A DNA stretch of 32,431 nt, from assembly GCA_028280575.1 (NCBI GenBank), contig JANQLN010000140.1:1-32431 (forward strand). The letters are read 5' to 3'. Positions 1 to 10,705 of the stretch are shown here, piece after piece. How positions within the stretch are numbered: position 1 is the first letter of the stretch; each line of letters opens with the position of its first letter. Origin of the DNA: Clostridia bacterium (GTDB lineage: Bacteria > Bacillota > Clostridia > Acetivibrionales > STF1-152). The position numbers and the translations under genes were made by a program. The notes below the pieces were generated by a model. It was not told where the DNA came from. It was given only the letters and a program-made list of their open reading frames with translations, and made no database searches.

Positions 1-294
1 TCCTATTTCCCTTCGCAAATCTGTACTAAAGGAAACTCCGCATATCTGTATATTGTAATATGCCTTCCACCTGAATAAAAATCTTAAAAACATGCATAAA
101 AGCATAGCTGCAAATGTTAACACGGCTTCAAACATATAATCATCCGTTCCGGGTTTTATCGTCTGAAGCGTCCTTAAAACCATAATGTACGGGATAATAA
201 TAAATATAATTTCAGCAAAACTGAATGCAGCGGTTTTCCATAAGTCCTTGAGGTGTTTTCCTGATATATTAAGCAGTGTTTTGATATTATTCAT
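1..294 (-). CDS. ABC transporter half-molecule, N-terminal part (cut by window edge)
   Basis: Open on the minus strand from an ATG at 294 to the window edge, 98 codons with no stop. The translation starts MNNIKTLLNISGKHLKDLW and holds two hydrophobic stretches (about residues 25-40 and 57-70), as expected for the first membrane helices of an exporter-fold ABC transporter. The ATG overlaps the stop of the upstream ABC gene by 8 bases (ATGAATAA), which points to translational coupling. I infer that it is the second half of a heterodimeric transporter, as in YbtP/YbtQ or IrtA/IrtB pairs. The nucleotide-binding domain lies outside the window, so the call rests on context and hydrophobicity. Confidence 0.72.
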   Translation of the reverse strand, partial: MNNIKTLLNISGKHLKDLWKTAAFSFAEIIFIIIPYIMVLRTLQTIKPGTDDYMFEAVLTFAAMLLCMFLRFLFRWKAYYNIQICGVSFSTDLRREIG

Positions 295-2056
295 GTGTGC
301 CGCCTCTCACTGTAAATTTCCATTGTTTCGTTTCTTTAGCAGTTTGCCACATGGAAGAAAATAGTCCGTCAAGAGCCATAAGCTGCTCGAAATTACCTGA
401 TTCAACTATTTCACCTTTATTGAAGACATATATATCGCTTGCGTGACGAATAGTCATGAGTCTGTGAGCGATAACTATTACCGTTTTACCTCTTAAAAGC
501 TCATTTAAACCCTTTTGTATTAAGTTTTCATTTTCAGGGTCTGTAAATGCAGTAGCTTCATCCAATATCACGATAGGGGAGTTTTTAATTATTGCTCTTG
601 CAATATTAATCCTTTGAACCTGTCCTCCCGAAAGATATGTTCCTTCGCTGCCAAGCAAAGTATCATATCCATCAGGCAGTTCTCTGATAAATTCATCTGC
701 CCTGGCAAGTTTGGCAACTTTTATAACTTCCTCTTTTGTGATTTCTTTATTATACATGCGTATATTTTCAAATACTGTATCTGCAAATGTGAAATTCTCC
801 TGAAAAACATAGGAAACATGATCCATAAGCAAATTGTAGCTCATATCCCTAATGTCTATTCCACCAAGTGTTATTTTGCCGTAGTGAGGGTCATAAAATC
901 TTGCTATCAGATTAGCCATAGTGCTTTTGCCTGCACCTGACGGTCCTACAAAGGCCACTGTCTCACCTTCTTTTATATTGATGCTTATGTTCTTTAATAC
1001 CTCTAAACCCTTTTCATAGGCGAAAGTCACACTCTCAATACCCATATCATAGTTTTTGATTTCTTCTGCTTTTACAATATCTGACTCGTCCAAAGAAGGC
1101 GTATCCAAAATGCTGTAAACTCCGTCTAAGTTTTTTAGATTAATTGACAACACAGATGCCACCTGACCTAAAATAGGAATAAACATTGTATAGCTTACTC
1201 CCACAGAAAGAAGCAAAAACAACCCTGGAACTGAAATAATTGAACTTGCTACCATAATTATTCCAAGAGGAAGAGCGAATAAAAATCCCGAATCCGAACA
1301 AACCGAAAATCCTACAAAAGGAAAACCGGTTTTTTTGACGAATTGCATCCAGAATACCTTATAATCATTCAGCGTTTGATTAAATTTTAGAAATGTCTGC
1401 GTTGTCTTATTAAACAGCTTGACTACAGGCATACCTCTTATGTATTCGATAACGCTTTTGCTGATTTGACTTTTATAATGATAATATTCATCCATCATGG
1501 TGTTATAGCTTTTAAAAACCAGTACCTGAAATATTACTCCCAAAAGCAGAGGTATAAGAAAGATAAACGACATAATGATATTTACTTTTAACAAGAGTAC
1601 AAATGCTGTTATCGGCATAACAATTATCTTAACAAAATCGCAGATATGATGAGCAAAGAATTTTTCTAACTTCTCCACATCTTCAACTATGGTCTTCCTT
1701 ATTTCACCAGCAGGGTGTGCAAAGAAATATCCGAGTGGGAGTTTTGCCATCTTTTCAACAACACATATTCTTATATCCAAAAGCATATTGTATGCACAGT
1801 GGTGTGACAGATACCCTGCCGTTGCTGCCGTAATTGCTTTTAAAACCAGTACGGAAAAAAGCCATATTATTAATGTGCTTATATTGTAATCGGATACAGA
1901 ATGTCCCAATAAATCGCTGGCAACAAGATAGCATACATAATAAGGAAACACTGATAAGACACCATTTATAACAACTAAAAATACTGCAATATAAAGTGAA
2001 GTACGCCCTTTTTCAGACAGTTTCAACATCCTTATAAAATTACTTTGTCTTTTCAT
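287..2056 (-). CDS. ABC transporter, fused permease/ATPase half-molecule (YbtP/YbtQ-like)
   Basis: 589 residues, the usual length for an exporter-fold half transporter. Residues 20-310 form the membrane domain with several hydrophobic helices, and residues 335-580 the ATPase. All ATPase motifs are present: Walker A GPSGAGKST (371-379), Q-loop Q419, signature LSGGQ (475-479), Walker B ending D499-E500, and H531. The stretch ATAFTDPENE after Walker B resembles the ATAFADPENE I associate with siderophore-type YbtP/Q importers, which use the exporter fold. It lies 13 bp after the MptD-like gene and overlaps the next ABC gene by 8 bp, so the three form one operon divergent from an AraC regulator. 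The substrate is unknown; a siderophore or small peptide is an inference from family and layout. Confidence 0.88.
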   Translation of the reverse strand: MKRQSNFIRMLKLSEKGRTSLYIAVFLVVINGVLSVFPYYVCYLVASDLLGHSVSDYNISTLIIWLFSVLVLKAITAATAGYLSHHCAYNMLLDIRICVVEKMAKLPLGYFFAHPAGEIRKTIVEDVEKLEKFFAHHICDFVKIIVMPITAFVLLLKVNIIMSFIFLIPLLLGVIFQVLVFKSYNTMMDEYYHYKSQISKSVIEYIRGMPVVKLFNKTTQTFLKFNQTLNDYKVFWMQFVKKTGFPFVGFSVCSDSGFLFALPLGIIMVASSIISVPGLFLLLSVGVSYTMFIPILGQVASVLSINLKNLDGVYSILDTPSLDESDIVKAEEIKNYDMGIESVTFAYEKGLEVLKNISINIKEGETVAFVGPSGAGKSTMANLIARFYDPHYGKITLGGIDIRDMSYNLLMDHVSYVFQENFTFADTVFENIRMYNKEITKEEVIKVAKLARADEFIRELPDGYDTLLGSEGTYLSGGQVQRINIARAIIKNSPIVILDEATAFTDPENENLIQKGLNELLRGKTVIVIAHRLMTIRHASDIYVFNKGEIVESGNFEQLMALDGLFSSMWQTAKETKQWKFTVRGGTHE

Positions 2057-2069
2057 GAGTTTTTTTCCT

Positions 2070-2687
2070 TTATGCTATGCCGGACTTTTTAAAATGACGA
2101 TTTAGTATTTTATGACCAAATAAGCAGCCAAGTATTGCACCGATTATTGCTAAACCTGAAATAATGTATATCCATAACGGAGTTGTATAATAGTATCTAT
2201 GCATATCCAGTAGTTCTCTTGGGAGTCCGTTTTTAAGAGCCTGTGCCTCGTATGACTCCCAAGTAAACCATATTGCTATATAATTTCCAAACGAAAACAT
2301 CAATGAATAAACTGTCCATCCTATCGTATTTCTTAAAGGATTCTTGTAACTGTTTTTACCAAGCATTGAAATTTCGGCAACAAGACCGCAAATCGCAAAA
2401 TATACTATTAAAAAAAGATATCCCATAAGACCGTCTACAATTCCGATAAGGACTGCAAACAAAAAGATTGTGCCTGTTTTGGATACACGGTTTGCCATAA
2501 CCAAATATAGCGATGCTCCTAAAAATGCGCAGATGCTGCCTGATAAAATCATAAATGTTTTAATAGAAGGAATGGTAACCATCGCTACTAAGTATCGGAT
2601 AATAACATACAGTACAGCAATAATAGCAATTGTAACTATATCTCTTACAGTCAGTCTTTTACTTTTAGAATAATTTATTGTACTCAT
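2070..2687 (-). CDS. MptD/Trep_Strep-type putative ECF transporter S component
   Basis: 205 residues from the ATG at 2687, chosen because AAAGGA lies 7 bases upstream; a longer reading to 2732 lacks such a site. The protein is almost wholly hydrophobic, with about five or six membrane helices between residues 15 and 190, and a short basic tail. The pattern fits the Trep_Strep (MptD) family, thought to be substrate-binding S components of energy-coupling-factor transporters. No ECF T component or paired ECF ATPases are seen; the next genes are exporter-fold ABC halves. The family name is recognised from the overall sequence, but the ligand cannot be told. Confidence 0.75.
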   Translation of the reverse strand: MSTINYSKSKRLTVRDIVTIAIIAVLYVIIRYLVAMVTIPSIKTFMILSGSICAFLGASLYLVMANRVSKTGTIFLFAVLIGIVDGLMGYLFLIVYFAICGLVAEISMLGKNSYKNPLRNTIGWTVYSLMFSFGNYIAIWFTWESYEAQALKNGLPRELLDMHRYYYTTPLWIYIISGLAIIGAILGCLFGHKILNRHFKKSGIA

Positions 2688-2808
2688 ACTGTTCCTTTCT
2701 TCCAATTGATTTTTTATTGTTAGCCTTGACAAACTTATTTTATTTTAAGGTAATCTTGTTTTCAAGTCACTATTCCACCAATAAATATCACATTTGCACA
2801 ATTATATA

Positions 2809-2837
2809 TTGACATTATATTTCTGCTTTGCTAAACT
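2809..2837 (+). promoter_or_regulatory. Candidate sigma-A promoter of the AraC gene
   Basis: A perfect -35 TTGACA (2809-2814), a 17-base spacer and a -10 TAAACT (2832-2837, 4 of 6 matches) place the transcript start near 2844. This lies downstream of the first in-frame ATG (2794) and upstream of the ATG at 2872, so it decides the start codon. Confidence 0.6.
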
Positions 2838-2871
2838 GGTTGTAACTTATAAAAAAGAAGATGGATTTTCA

Positions 2872-3846
2872 ATGAATATACACTCAAATACTTATACTGT
2901 TTTTTACCCTTCGGATTTTTATGAACATCTGCTTTTGTTGAGTGGTCAGCAGATAAAACTTGATGACGGCTTTATTCTATATAATTGTGAAGATACTGAT
3001 TTTGAATTTGTAATTAAGCGGATGATACTTTCGGCCGGCTTTGAAATCTCTATTTCGGAGTATTCGATAAATAATAATATCGACATTAATTACAACATAG
3101 AATATGAAGGTATTGAAATACTTGCTACTTATGATGATATAAAGAAAGAGCCTGTAAGCATAGGGTATCGGATTCGTTTTAAAGACGAGAGTAAGAAAGG
3201 CACCGATATAATGTCACTTCAAAAGGGTAAGTACACTTGTATTAATATATATATCGACAAATCCTATTTAAAGGAATATATCGATATACGATATTTCATT
3301 CATGCACGGAATAAAAAATGGAATGAACTTAAAGGGGATAGCCTCAGTTACTTTATATTAGTATTAAATCAGGTAATAGGCTGTTCTTATAAAGGCGATG
3401 CGCTAAGGGTTTTTTATCACAGCAAGTCACTGGAAATATTATCTTTTATCTTGAATGATGCCTTAACTACACAGTCAAACCTGTCTTTGCCTGCGTTAAG
3501 TATGATAAAGGCGGATACCGATGCGTTGTATAAGGCAAAAACCATTATTGAAGAGCAGTATCATAATAATATCACTATTTCCCAAATTTCAAAACAGGTT
3601 CATATGAGTACCAATAAGCTTATGTCATGCTATCATAAGCTTTTCGGTATGACCATCAACAGCCATATAATCTATTGCCGCATGAAACAAGCACTTCATT
3701 TGATTAAAGACCAAGGCAAAAACGTATCTGAAGTTTCAACAGCTGTAGGGTATTCACACCAGGGGCATTTTATAAAGACATTTAATAAATATTTCGGTAT
3801 CACTCCAGGGAAGTTAAAAGAAAAGTCCTCAAGTAAAAGGAGTTAA
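2872..3846 (+). CDS. AraC-family transcriptional regulator
   Basis: 324-residue reading from the ATG at 2872. The in-frame ATG at 2794 lies upstream of the best promoter and is probably not used. The last 100 or so residues form an AraC double helix-turn-helix: a first helix pair around ITISQISKQVHMSTNKL and the conserved second part VSTAVGYSHQGHFIKTFNKY. The N-terminal 200 residues match no domain I recognise and probably sense a ligand. It is transcribed away from the MptD/ABC operon with a 184-bp gap between start codons. By analogy with YbtA next to YbtPQ, it probably controls that operon in response to its substrate; this is inference. Confidence 0.88.
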   Translation: MNIHSNTYTVFYPSDFYEHLLLLSGQQIKLDDGFILYNCEDTDFEFVIKRMILSAGFEISISEYSINNNIDINYNIEYEGIEILATYDDIKKEPVSIGYRIRFKDESKKGTDIMSLQKGKYTCINIYIDKSYLKEYIDIRYFIHARNKKWNELKGDSLSYFILVLNQVIGCSYKGDALRVFYHSKSLEILSFILNDALTTQSNLSLPALSMIKADTDALYKAKTIIEEQYHNNITISQISKQVHMSTNKLMSCYHKLFGMTINSHIIYCRMKQALHLIKDQGKNVSEVSTAVGYSHQGHFIKTFNKYFGITPGKLKEKSSSKRS

Positions 3847-4020
3847 TGCTTCCTGCATAAAACGACCACTATATTTTCATTTATATTATCCAAAATATAT
3901 TACAGAAAATATTGGTATAAAACGACTTCATGCTATCTTCATATTTTTTTATTCTCTGAATTTAAAATACAATAATTCCAAATCAGTCTTTCACATTAAG
4001 CCACTGTATGAAATCCTCAG

Positions 4021-4051
4021 AAAAGACAGACAGCAAAATCTACTGCCTGCC
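4021..4051 (-). terminator. Rho-independent terminator after the DUF4397 gene
   Basis: On the minus strand a 9-bp stem (GGCAGGCAG with CTGTCTGTC, two G-U pairs) closes a 9-base loop and is followed by four U residues. It lies 55 bp past the DUF4397 stop, in the convergent gap with the AraC gene. The rest of the gap 3847-4106 shows only a small GTGTC/GACAC hairpin (about 4077-4092). Confidence 0.55.
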
Positions 4052-4106
4052 TTCTCAAAACCCACGGTCCAGTTTGTGTCTCTATGGACACGTACCTGCC
4101 TGCTTT

Positions 4107-4754
4107 TTAAAATTTTATATATGAATTCCCATCAAGTGGTATGAGTACCTGCAGCGGCGGATTTCCACCCGCCAAGCCTACCGCATATATAGTGTAGAAT
4201 CTGTCGGGCAGAAGATTAATATTCGGCACATACAGCACAATATCATCGGAACCGGCCGGTTTGACGTTAAATGCATAGGTACCGGGATTGAGCGGTACAT
4301 AGTCACTGATATCCTTATACCCGATATTATTAAATACTTTGAATCCGTCCTGCAGCGTAACATCAACAGCCGGAGCATCAGGTGATAAATGTACGAACCT
4401 TAAATATACCTTGCCGGGTAGCATGGGCATTATAGGGTCTTCTATTGGAAAAAGCCCTATATCTGAAAGCATACCCGCGGCCGCAACAGTATATATTTTA
4501 CCTCCCGGTATTCTCAGGTCGGTATCTATTACCGCATTTTGTGTTGTACCTGCGGGATAAACCCTGATTCTATAATCTCCTGAAGGTACGCTGATGTATG
4601 GTGTAAACTGTCTGTAACTTAAATTCTCCGCAATTTTAGCATCATTTGCATAAACATCCACATCCGGCGCGTCAGGCGACGCATGCAAAATCCTTATATA
4701 GGATTGGTCGGGTCTGAAATATCCCATTGGAGCAAAATAACCGTAATTGAACAT
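4107..4754 (-). CDS. Two-repeat DUF4397 protein
   Basis: 215 residues from the ATG at 4754, chosen because GAGG lies 8 bases upstream; an ATG 6 bases earlier would be too close to it. Two DUF4397 repeats are visible. The first starts at YIRILHASPDAPDVDVY (about residue 18), the second at LRFVHLSPDAPAVDVTL (about residue 118), each followed by a predicted beta-sandwich pattern with G-x-Y and PAG turns. There is no signal peptide, sortase motif or membrane helix, whereas many DUF4397 proteins are exported. Function is unknown. A structural or surface role, possibly in the spore given the organism, is a guess. The gene stands alone between ligA and a terminator. Confidence 0.85.
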   Translation of the reverse strand: MFNYGYFAPMGYFRPDQSYIRILHASPDAPDVDVYANDAKIAENLSYRQFTPYISVPSGDYRIRVYPAGTTQNAVIDTDLRIPGGKIYTVAAAGMLSDIGLFPIEDPIMPMLPGKVYLRFVHLSPDAPAVDVTLQDGFKVFNNIGYKDISDYVPLNPGTYAFNVKPAGSDDIVLYVPNINLLPDRFYTIYAVGLAGGNPPLQVLIPLDGNSYIKF

Positions 4755-5133
4755 ATACATAACCTCACATTTGAAATTCATTAGCGAAAACAACAATTAA
4801 AATATTGAGCTGACCATCACAATAATGCTTTTGGTATATGTGCTTTGTTTGTCTTTCCAGCCGGAAGCATCGTTGTTGATTTCCAACATTATTTATAAAG
4901 GTTTTCACTTTTGCATGAAACATCTTTAATTCTTGCAATATGGCTTTTAAAAGACATAAGGTTTCCAAAGCCATACTGCAAAAAATTATGACGTTACATA
5001 TAGTAGTATATGCAAATGTGCTGTTATTGGTTAACATAAATCATTACAAAGTTCAATATTCCAGAATAAGCAAAATGCTCAAAATAAGGGATTTGTCTTG
5101 TATGTTGAAAATAAATTATTTATGCATGGCCGG
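4755..5133. other. Intergenic region between ligA and the DUF4397 gene
   Basis: No convincing gene. Two overlapping ORFs of 90 and 65 codons, one per strand, have no Shine-Dalgarno sequence or recognisable product. The main structure is the long inverted repeat at 4933-4981, listed separately. Confidence 0.6.
4933..4981. repeat. Long inverted repeat (15-base arms)
   Basis: Arms TTGCAATATGGCTTT (4933-4947) and AAAGCCATACTGCAA (4967-4981) pair with one G-U or mismatch around a 19-base loop. It lies 150 bp after the ligA stop. It has no clear U-tract on the minus strand, so it may be a factor-dependent terminator, an RNA processing site or a mobile-element scar. Confidence 0.6.
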
Positions 5134-7152
<2,019 letters not shown>

Positions 7153-7237
7153 TTATCCCTATATTATATATTCAATCAGGCAAAAAAAAAAGGGTGAAAT
7201 AACCGGTATTAAGTCATCATTGACTTATTAATCTGCA

Positions 7238-8239
7238 TCAATTGATGTATCTATCCACATCCTTTAGTCCGATATTATCGTGAAGTGCAATATTAAGGCC
7301 GTTGGCAATAGCTTTTGATATTCTCTCAACCACTTCGTCTATTTCTTTGGGAGTAACTATGAGATTACCTGTATAGGGTTCCAGAACCTGTTTTATCATT
7401 GCATACTTTTCATTTCTATCTATACTTTTCAGCATATTGTAAAAATCCGTTCCCTGGCCGGCCTGCTCTATCATGCTGTCTATAACCAAATCTATGGTAT
7501 CATTCGCCATAGTTGCGGCATCAACCACTGTGGGAACACCAATTGCAATTACAGGTATACCTAAAGTCTTTTGAGACAGCTCCATCCTCTTGTTTCCAAC
7601 ACCGGAACCGGGAGCAATACCTGTATCTGCAATTTGAATAGTTGTATTGACCCTTTCCATTTTCCTGGAAGCAAGAGCATCAATAGCAATAAGTATATCC
7701 GGGTTAACCTTGCCGATAATACCCTGGATTATTTCACCGGTTTCAATACCGGTAATACCAAGTACACCAGGTGATACGGCGCATACAGGCCTTACTCCCT
7801 CATCCACCTGCTCCGGAACATATTCCAGCAGGTGCCTGGTTACCATAAGCCTTGATATAACTTTAGGTCCCAGGGCATCAGGCGTAACATTCCAGTTTCC
7901 AAGTCCGACTACCAGTACGGTTGAGTTTTTATTCAGCTTTATTACATTTCCCAATTCCCTTGCCAGGGCCCTGCATGAATTTTCATATAAATCCCTGTCA
8001 TTATAAGTAATCCCCGGTACTTCCAATGTAATGTATGTCCCCATGGGTTTACCGATCTGCTGCTCCCCTTTTGGGGATGTTACCCTTACCCTGGTTATTT
8101 TTATTTTATCATTACCCGAATTTTCTACTTCAACACCATCTTCACGGCTTTCTTCCCATGGCTTTCCCTTAACCTCTTTTTCTTTTAATAGCTCATGCGC
8201 TTCCAATACCAGATCAGTGACTACATTTCTTTTTTCCAT
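7238..8239 (-). CDS. gpr: Spore germination protease GPR
   Basis: 333 residues from the ATG at 8239. An in-frame ATG at 8257 overlaps the Shine-Dalgarno GGGAGG and cannot be the start. GPR is made as a zymogen in the forespore and cleaves small acid-soluble spore proteins (SASPs) during germination. Family segments seen include VVTDLVLEAHE near the N-terminus (the pro-peptide region), VLVVGLGNWNVTPDALGP, LIAIDALASRKMERVNTTIQ and IADTGIAPGSGVGNKR, which belong to the aspartate-containing core of the MEROPS A25 family. It is expected to be under forespore sigma factors. Its presence marks the host as a spore former. Confidence 0.97.
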   Translation of the reverse strand: MEKRNVVTDLVLEAHELLKEKEVKGKPWEESREDGVEVENSGNDKIKITRVRVTSPKGEQQIGKPMGTYITLEVPGITYNDRDLYENSCRALARELGNVIKLNKNSTVLVVGLGNWNVTPDALGPKVISRLMVTRHLLEYVPEQVDEGVRPVCAVSPGVLGITGIETGEIIQGIIGKVNPDILIAIDALASRKMERVNTTIQIADTGIAPGSGVGNKRMELSQKTLGIPVIAIGVPTVVDAATMANDTIDLVIDSMIEQAGQGTDFYNMLKSIDRNEKYAMIKQVLEPYTGNLIVTPKEIDEVVERISKAIANGLNIALHDNIGLKDVDRYIN

Positions 8240-8275
8240 AAGCCTACGTCCTCCCATATATTTTAATATGCATTG

Positions 8276-8302
8276 CTGCAGTGAAAAATCTTTTCACTGC
8301 AG
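8276..8302. repeat. Perfect 12-bp stem-loop between thiC and gpr
   Basis: Arms CTGCAGTGAAAA (8276-8287) and TTTTCACTGCAG (8291-8302) with a 3-base loop. It lies 68 bp past the thiC stop and ends 36 bp before the gpr start. There is no U-tract outside the stem, so it is either an atypical terminator of the thi operon or a structure in the gpr leader. Confidence 0.65.
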
Positions 8303-8370
8303 TATTAGTTTGTCTTATGGAATATAATATCATTCATCAATCACAAACTATTACTCTATTCCATATAGAA

Positions 8371-9651
8371 CTAGAGTATACTGTTCATATTCTTTATCGC
8401 ACACATCTCACCGCACATAGTGCATGTATCCGAATCTTCAGGAATAGAGCCTTCCCTATATCTTGAAGGTTTTTCAGGATCCATGGCCAGTTCAAACATA
8501 AGCTTCCAATCAAGGTCCCTTCTTGCCCGGCTCATTTTGTCATCCCAATCCCTTGCCCCTTCTATACCCTTTGCAATATCTGCAGCGTGTGCTGCAATTC
8601 TTGATGCTATGATGCCTTCCTTCATATCCTCAAGATCAGGAAGCCTCAAGTGCTCCGCAGGTGTTACATAACAAAGAAAATCAGCTCCTTTTGAGGCTGC
8701 AATTGCTCCCCCTATGGCACTTGTTATATGGTCATACCCAGGGGCAACGTCGGTTACTATGGGACCCAGTACGTAAAAGGGCGCACCATGGCAGAGTCTT
8801 TTCTGGATTACCACATTCGCTTCAATTTCATTTATTGCCATATGTCCAGGTCCTTCAACCATAACCTGTACGTTCTTTTCCCATGCCCTTTTGGTAAGCT
8901 CTCCTAAAATTATAAGCTCTTCAACCTGGGAAGGGTCTGTTGAATCCTTTATGCATCCGGGCCTGCAAGCATCCCCAAGGCTCATGGTAACATCATACTT
9001 TGCAAAAATATCAAGAATTTCATCATAATATTCAAAAAAGGGATTCTCATTGCCTGTATGCTCCATCCAGATGTACATTAACGAGCCTCCGCGAGAAACT
9101 ATATTTGCAAGCCTTTTGTTTCTTTTAAATCTGTCTGCCGCCTGCCTGTTGATTCCTGCATGTATTGTCATGAAATCAACGCCGTCCTTCGCGTGCTGCT
9201 CAACTACATGCAAAAACTCTTTTGCAGTAATTGAAAACAGCCTTTTATCGTAAAAACCAACTGCATCATATACCGGTACAGTTCCAACCATGCCGGAATA
9301 AATATCTATAAGCTTAGTCCTGAATTCCCTGGTTTTGCCATATGAACTCAAATCCATAACGGATTCTACCTTTAATTCCATTGCCTTTTTTACTTTTTGC
9401 ATTTCTCTATCCGGGTTGTAGCAGTCCTTTGATATTCCCAGATTAACATTTATTTTAGTCCGCAGTCCTTCTCCTACTCCCTCCGGATCTATATTTTTAT
9501 GATTCTTGTTGGCAGGAATTATTATTTTACCGTCGGCTATAGATTTTCTTAATTTTTTTAAATCCATAGATTCCTTTTCTGAAACAATCTTCATCTCCTT
9601 TGTTATAATTCCCTTTTTCGCCGCATCCATTTGTGTCGTATAATTATTCAT
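8371..9651 (-). CDS. thiC: Phosphomethylpyrimidine synthase ThiC
   Basis: 426 residues, the short anaerobe-type ThiC. This radical-SAM enzyme converts aminoimidazole ribotide into HMP-P, the pyrimidine half of thiamin. Seen are [10 protein letters not shown], the [11 protein letters not shown] and [12 protein letters not shown] blocks, [12 protein letters not shown], and the C-terminal cluster motif CTMCGEMC that binds the iron-sulfur cluster. I count CX2CX3C, one residue shorter than the CX2CX4C of E. coli ThiC. GGAGG lies 9 bases before the ATG, which overlaps the thiE stop by 8 bp. A BzaF-type paralogue (benzimidazole synthesis for cobamides) is the main alternative. Its place as last gene of a TPP-riboswitch thi operon favours ThiC. 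Confidence 0.9.
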   Translation of the reverse strand: MNNYTTQMDAAKKGIITKEMKIVSEKESMDLKKLRKSIADGKIIIPANKNHKNIDPEGVGEGLRTKINVNLGISKDCYNPDREMQKVKKAMELKVESVMDLSSYGKTREFRTKLIDIYSGMVGTVPVYDAVGFYDKRLFSITAKEFLHVVEQHAKDGVDFMTIHAGINRQAADRFKRNKRLANIVSRGGSLMYIWMEHTGNENPFFEYYDEILDIFAKYDVTMSLGDACRPGCIKDSTDPSQVEELIILGELTKRAWEKNVQVMVEGPGHMAINEIEANVVIQKRLCHGAPFYVLGPIVTDVAPGYDHITSAIGGAIAASKGADFLCYVTPAEHLRLPDLEDMKEGIIASRIAAHAADIAKGIEGARDWDDKMSRARRDLDWKLMFELAMDPEKPSRYREGSIPEDSDTCTMCGEMCAIKNMNSIL

Positions 9652-10705
9652 ATTGTTTTTCCTCCATTTTTTTTAAACCTGCCTTAATATTTTTAACTTT
9701 GGCTGTTATGTCCTTAGCTCCCACTATCTCTGTTACCATTGCTATAAGAGATGCTCCCCTGGATTTTACATCGTACATATTATGCTCTTTTATACCTCCT
9801 ATTGCCACAAAGGGAATATTTACATTTCCGGCTGCATATTCAAGATACCCAAGACCTACCGGGGCACACACATCCTTTTTGGTAAAGGTTTCATATATGG
9901 GTCCCACACCAATATAGTCAACACTTGTTTTTAAAGCTTCTACAGCCTGCCGTACCGAATGTGTGGAAAGGCCTATTATCATTTCATCACCAACAAGCTC
10001 CCTTACCTTTTCAACCGGCAGGTCATCCTGTCCCATATGTACACCGTCTGCCTCTACCAGCATTGCAATATCAACATGGTCATTTACTATGAATGCTGCA
10101 CCCGCTTCTCTGGTAATCCTACGTATTTCCAAGCACTCTTCATATTTTTGCCTCATGTTTTTTTCCTTTTCCCTGTACTGTATAAGTCTTACGCCGCCAT
10201 CAATCATGGCCTTAACCACATCCGGATTACTCCTGCCTTTTGAATACTTTTCACAAGTCAAACAATAAAGGTCCGTATCAAGCTTGCTTTTTTTATTATT
10301 ATTGAATTTGCGGAATTCTTTTTCAAGGTTGTAAGCTTGATACCTGTAATTTTCATAGATCTTTGCCTTATCATACATATCAACGAGCTTTAAATTTTCT
10401 TCTACCGTTCTCATTGCTTCCTGCACCCTTTTAAAATTCGCTGCTGCCATTTCAAAAAAAGTCTTTCTGTCATCTAAAAGAATATCCTGGGAGATCTCAA
10501 GACCGACATCATTTTGAGAATCTCTTCCCTCAAGAAGCTTGGAAAGTATTCCCATCATGCCGTCCCTTACAAAATGCCTCAGCCTTTTTGCTTTCTCAGA
10601 AAATTCCCTGTCGTTATACTTAAACCTTACCATATCTTCCAGTACTCTCAAGCCTTCGCTTGCCCTGTTTATATTTGCATCTATGATCCTGTAATAATTT
10701 TTCAC
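9644..10705 (-). CDS. thiE: Bifunctional HMP-P kinase (ThiD2) / thiamin phosphate synthase (ThiE)
   Basis: 353 residues. The N-terminal 135 residues carry the ThiD2 pattern [16 protein letters not shown] (about 9-24) and LRHFVRDGM; ThiD2 is a monofunctional HMP-phosphate kinase. Residues 142-353 are a ThiE TIM barrel that joins HMP-PP to thiazole phosphate, with [46 protein letters not shown] and VAIGGI. The start ATG overlaps the thiF stop (ATGA). The fusion supplies two successive steps in one chain and explains why the operon has no separate thiD. Confidence 0.94.
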   Translation of the reverse strand: MKNYYRIIDANINRASEGLRVLEDMVRFKYNDREFSEKAKRLRHFVRDGMMGILSKLLEGRDSQNDVGLEISQDILLDDRKTFFEMAAANFKRVQEAMRTVEENLKLVDMYDKAKIYENYRYQAYNLEKEFRKFNNNKKSKLDTDLYCLTCEKYSKGRSNPDVVKAMIDGGVRLIQYREKEKNMRQKYEECLEIRRITREAGAAFIVNDHVDIAMLVEADGVHMGQDDLPVEKVRELVGDEMIIGLSTHSVRQAVEALKTSVDYIGVGPIYETFTKKDVCAPVGLGYLEYAAGNVNIPFVAIGGIKEHNMYDVKSRGASLIAMVTEIVGAKDITAKVKNIKAGLKKMEEKQYE

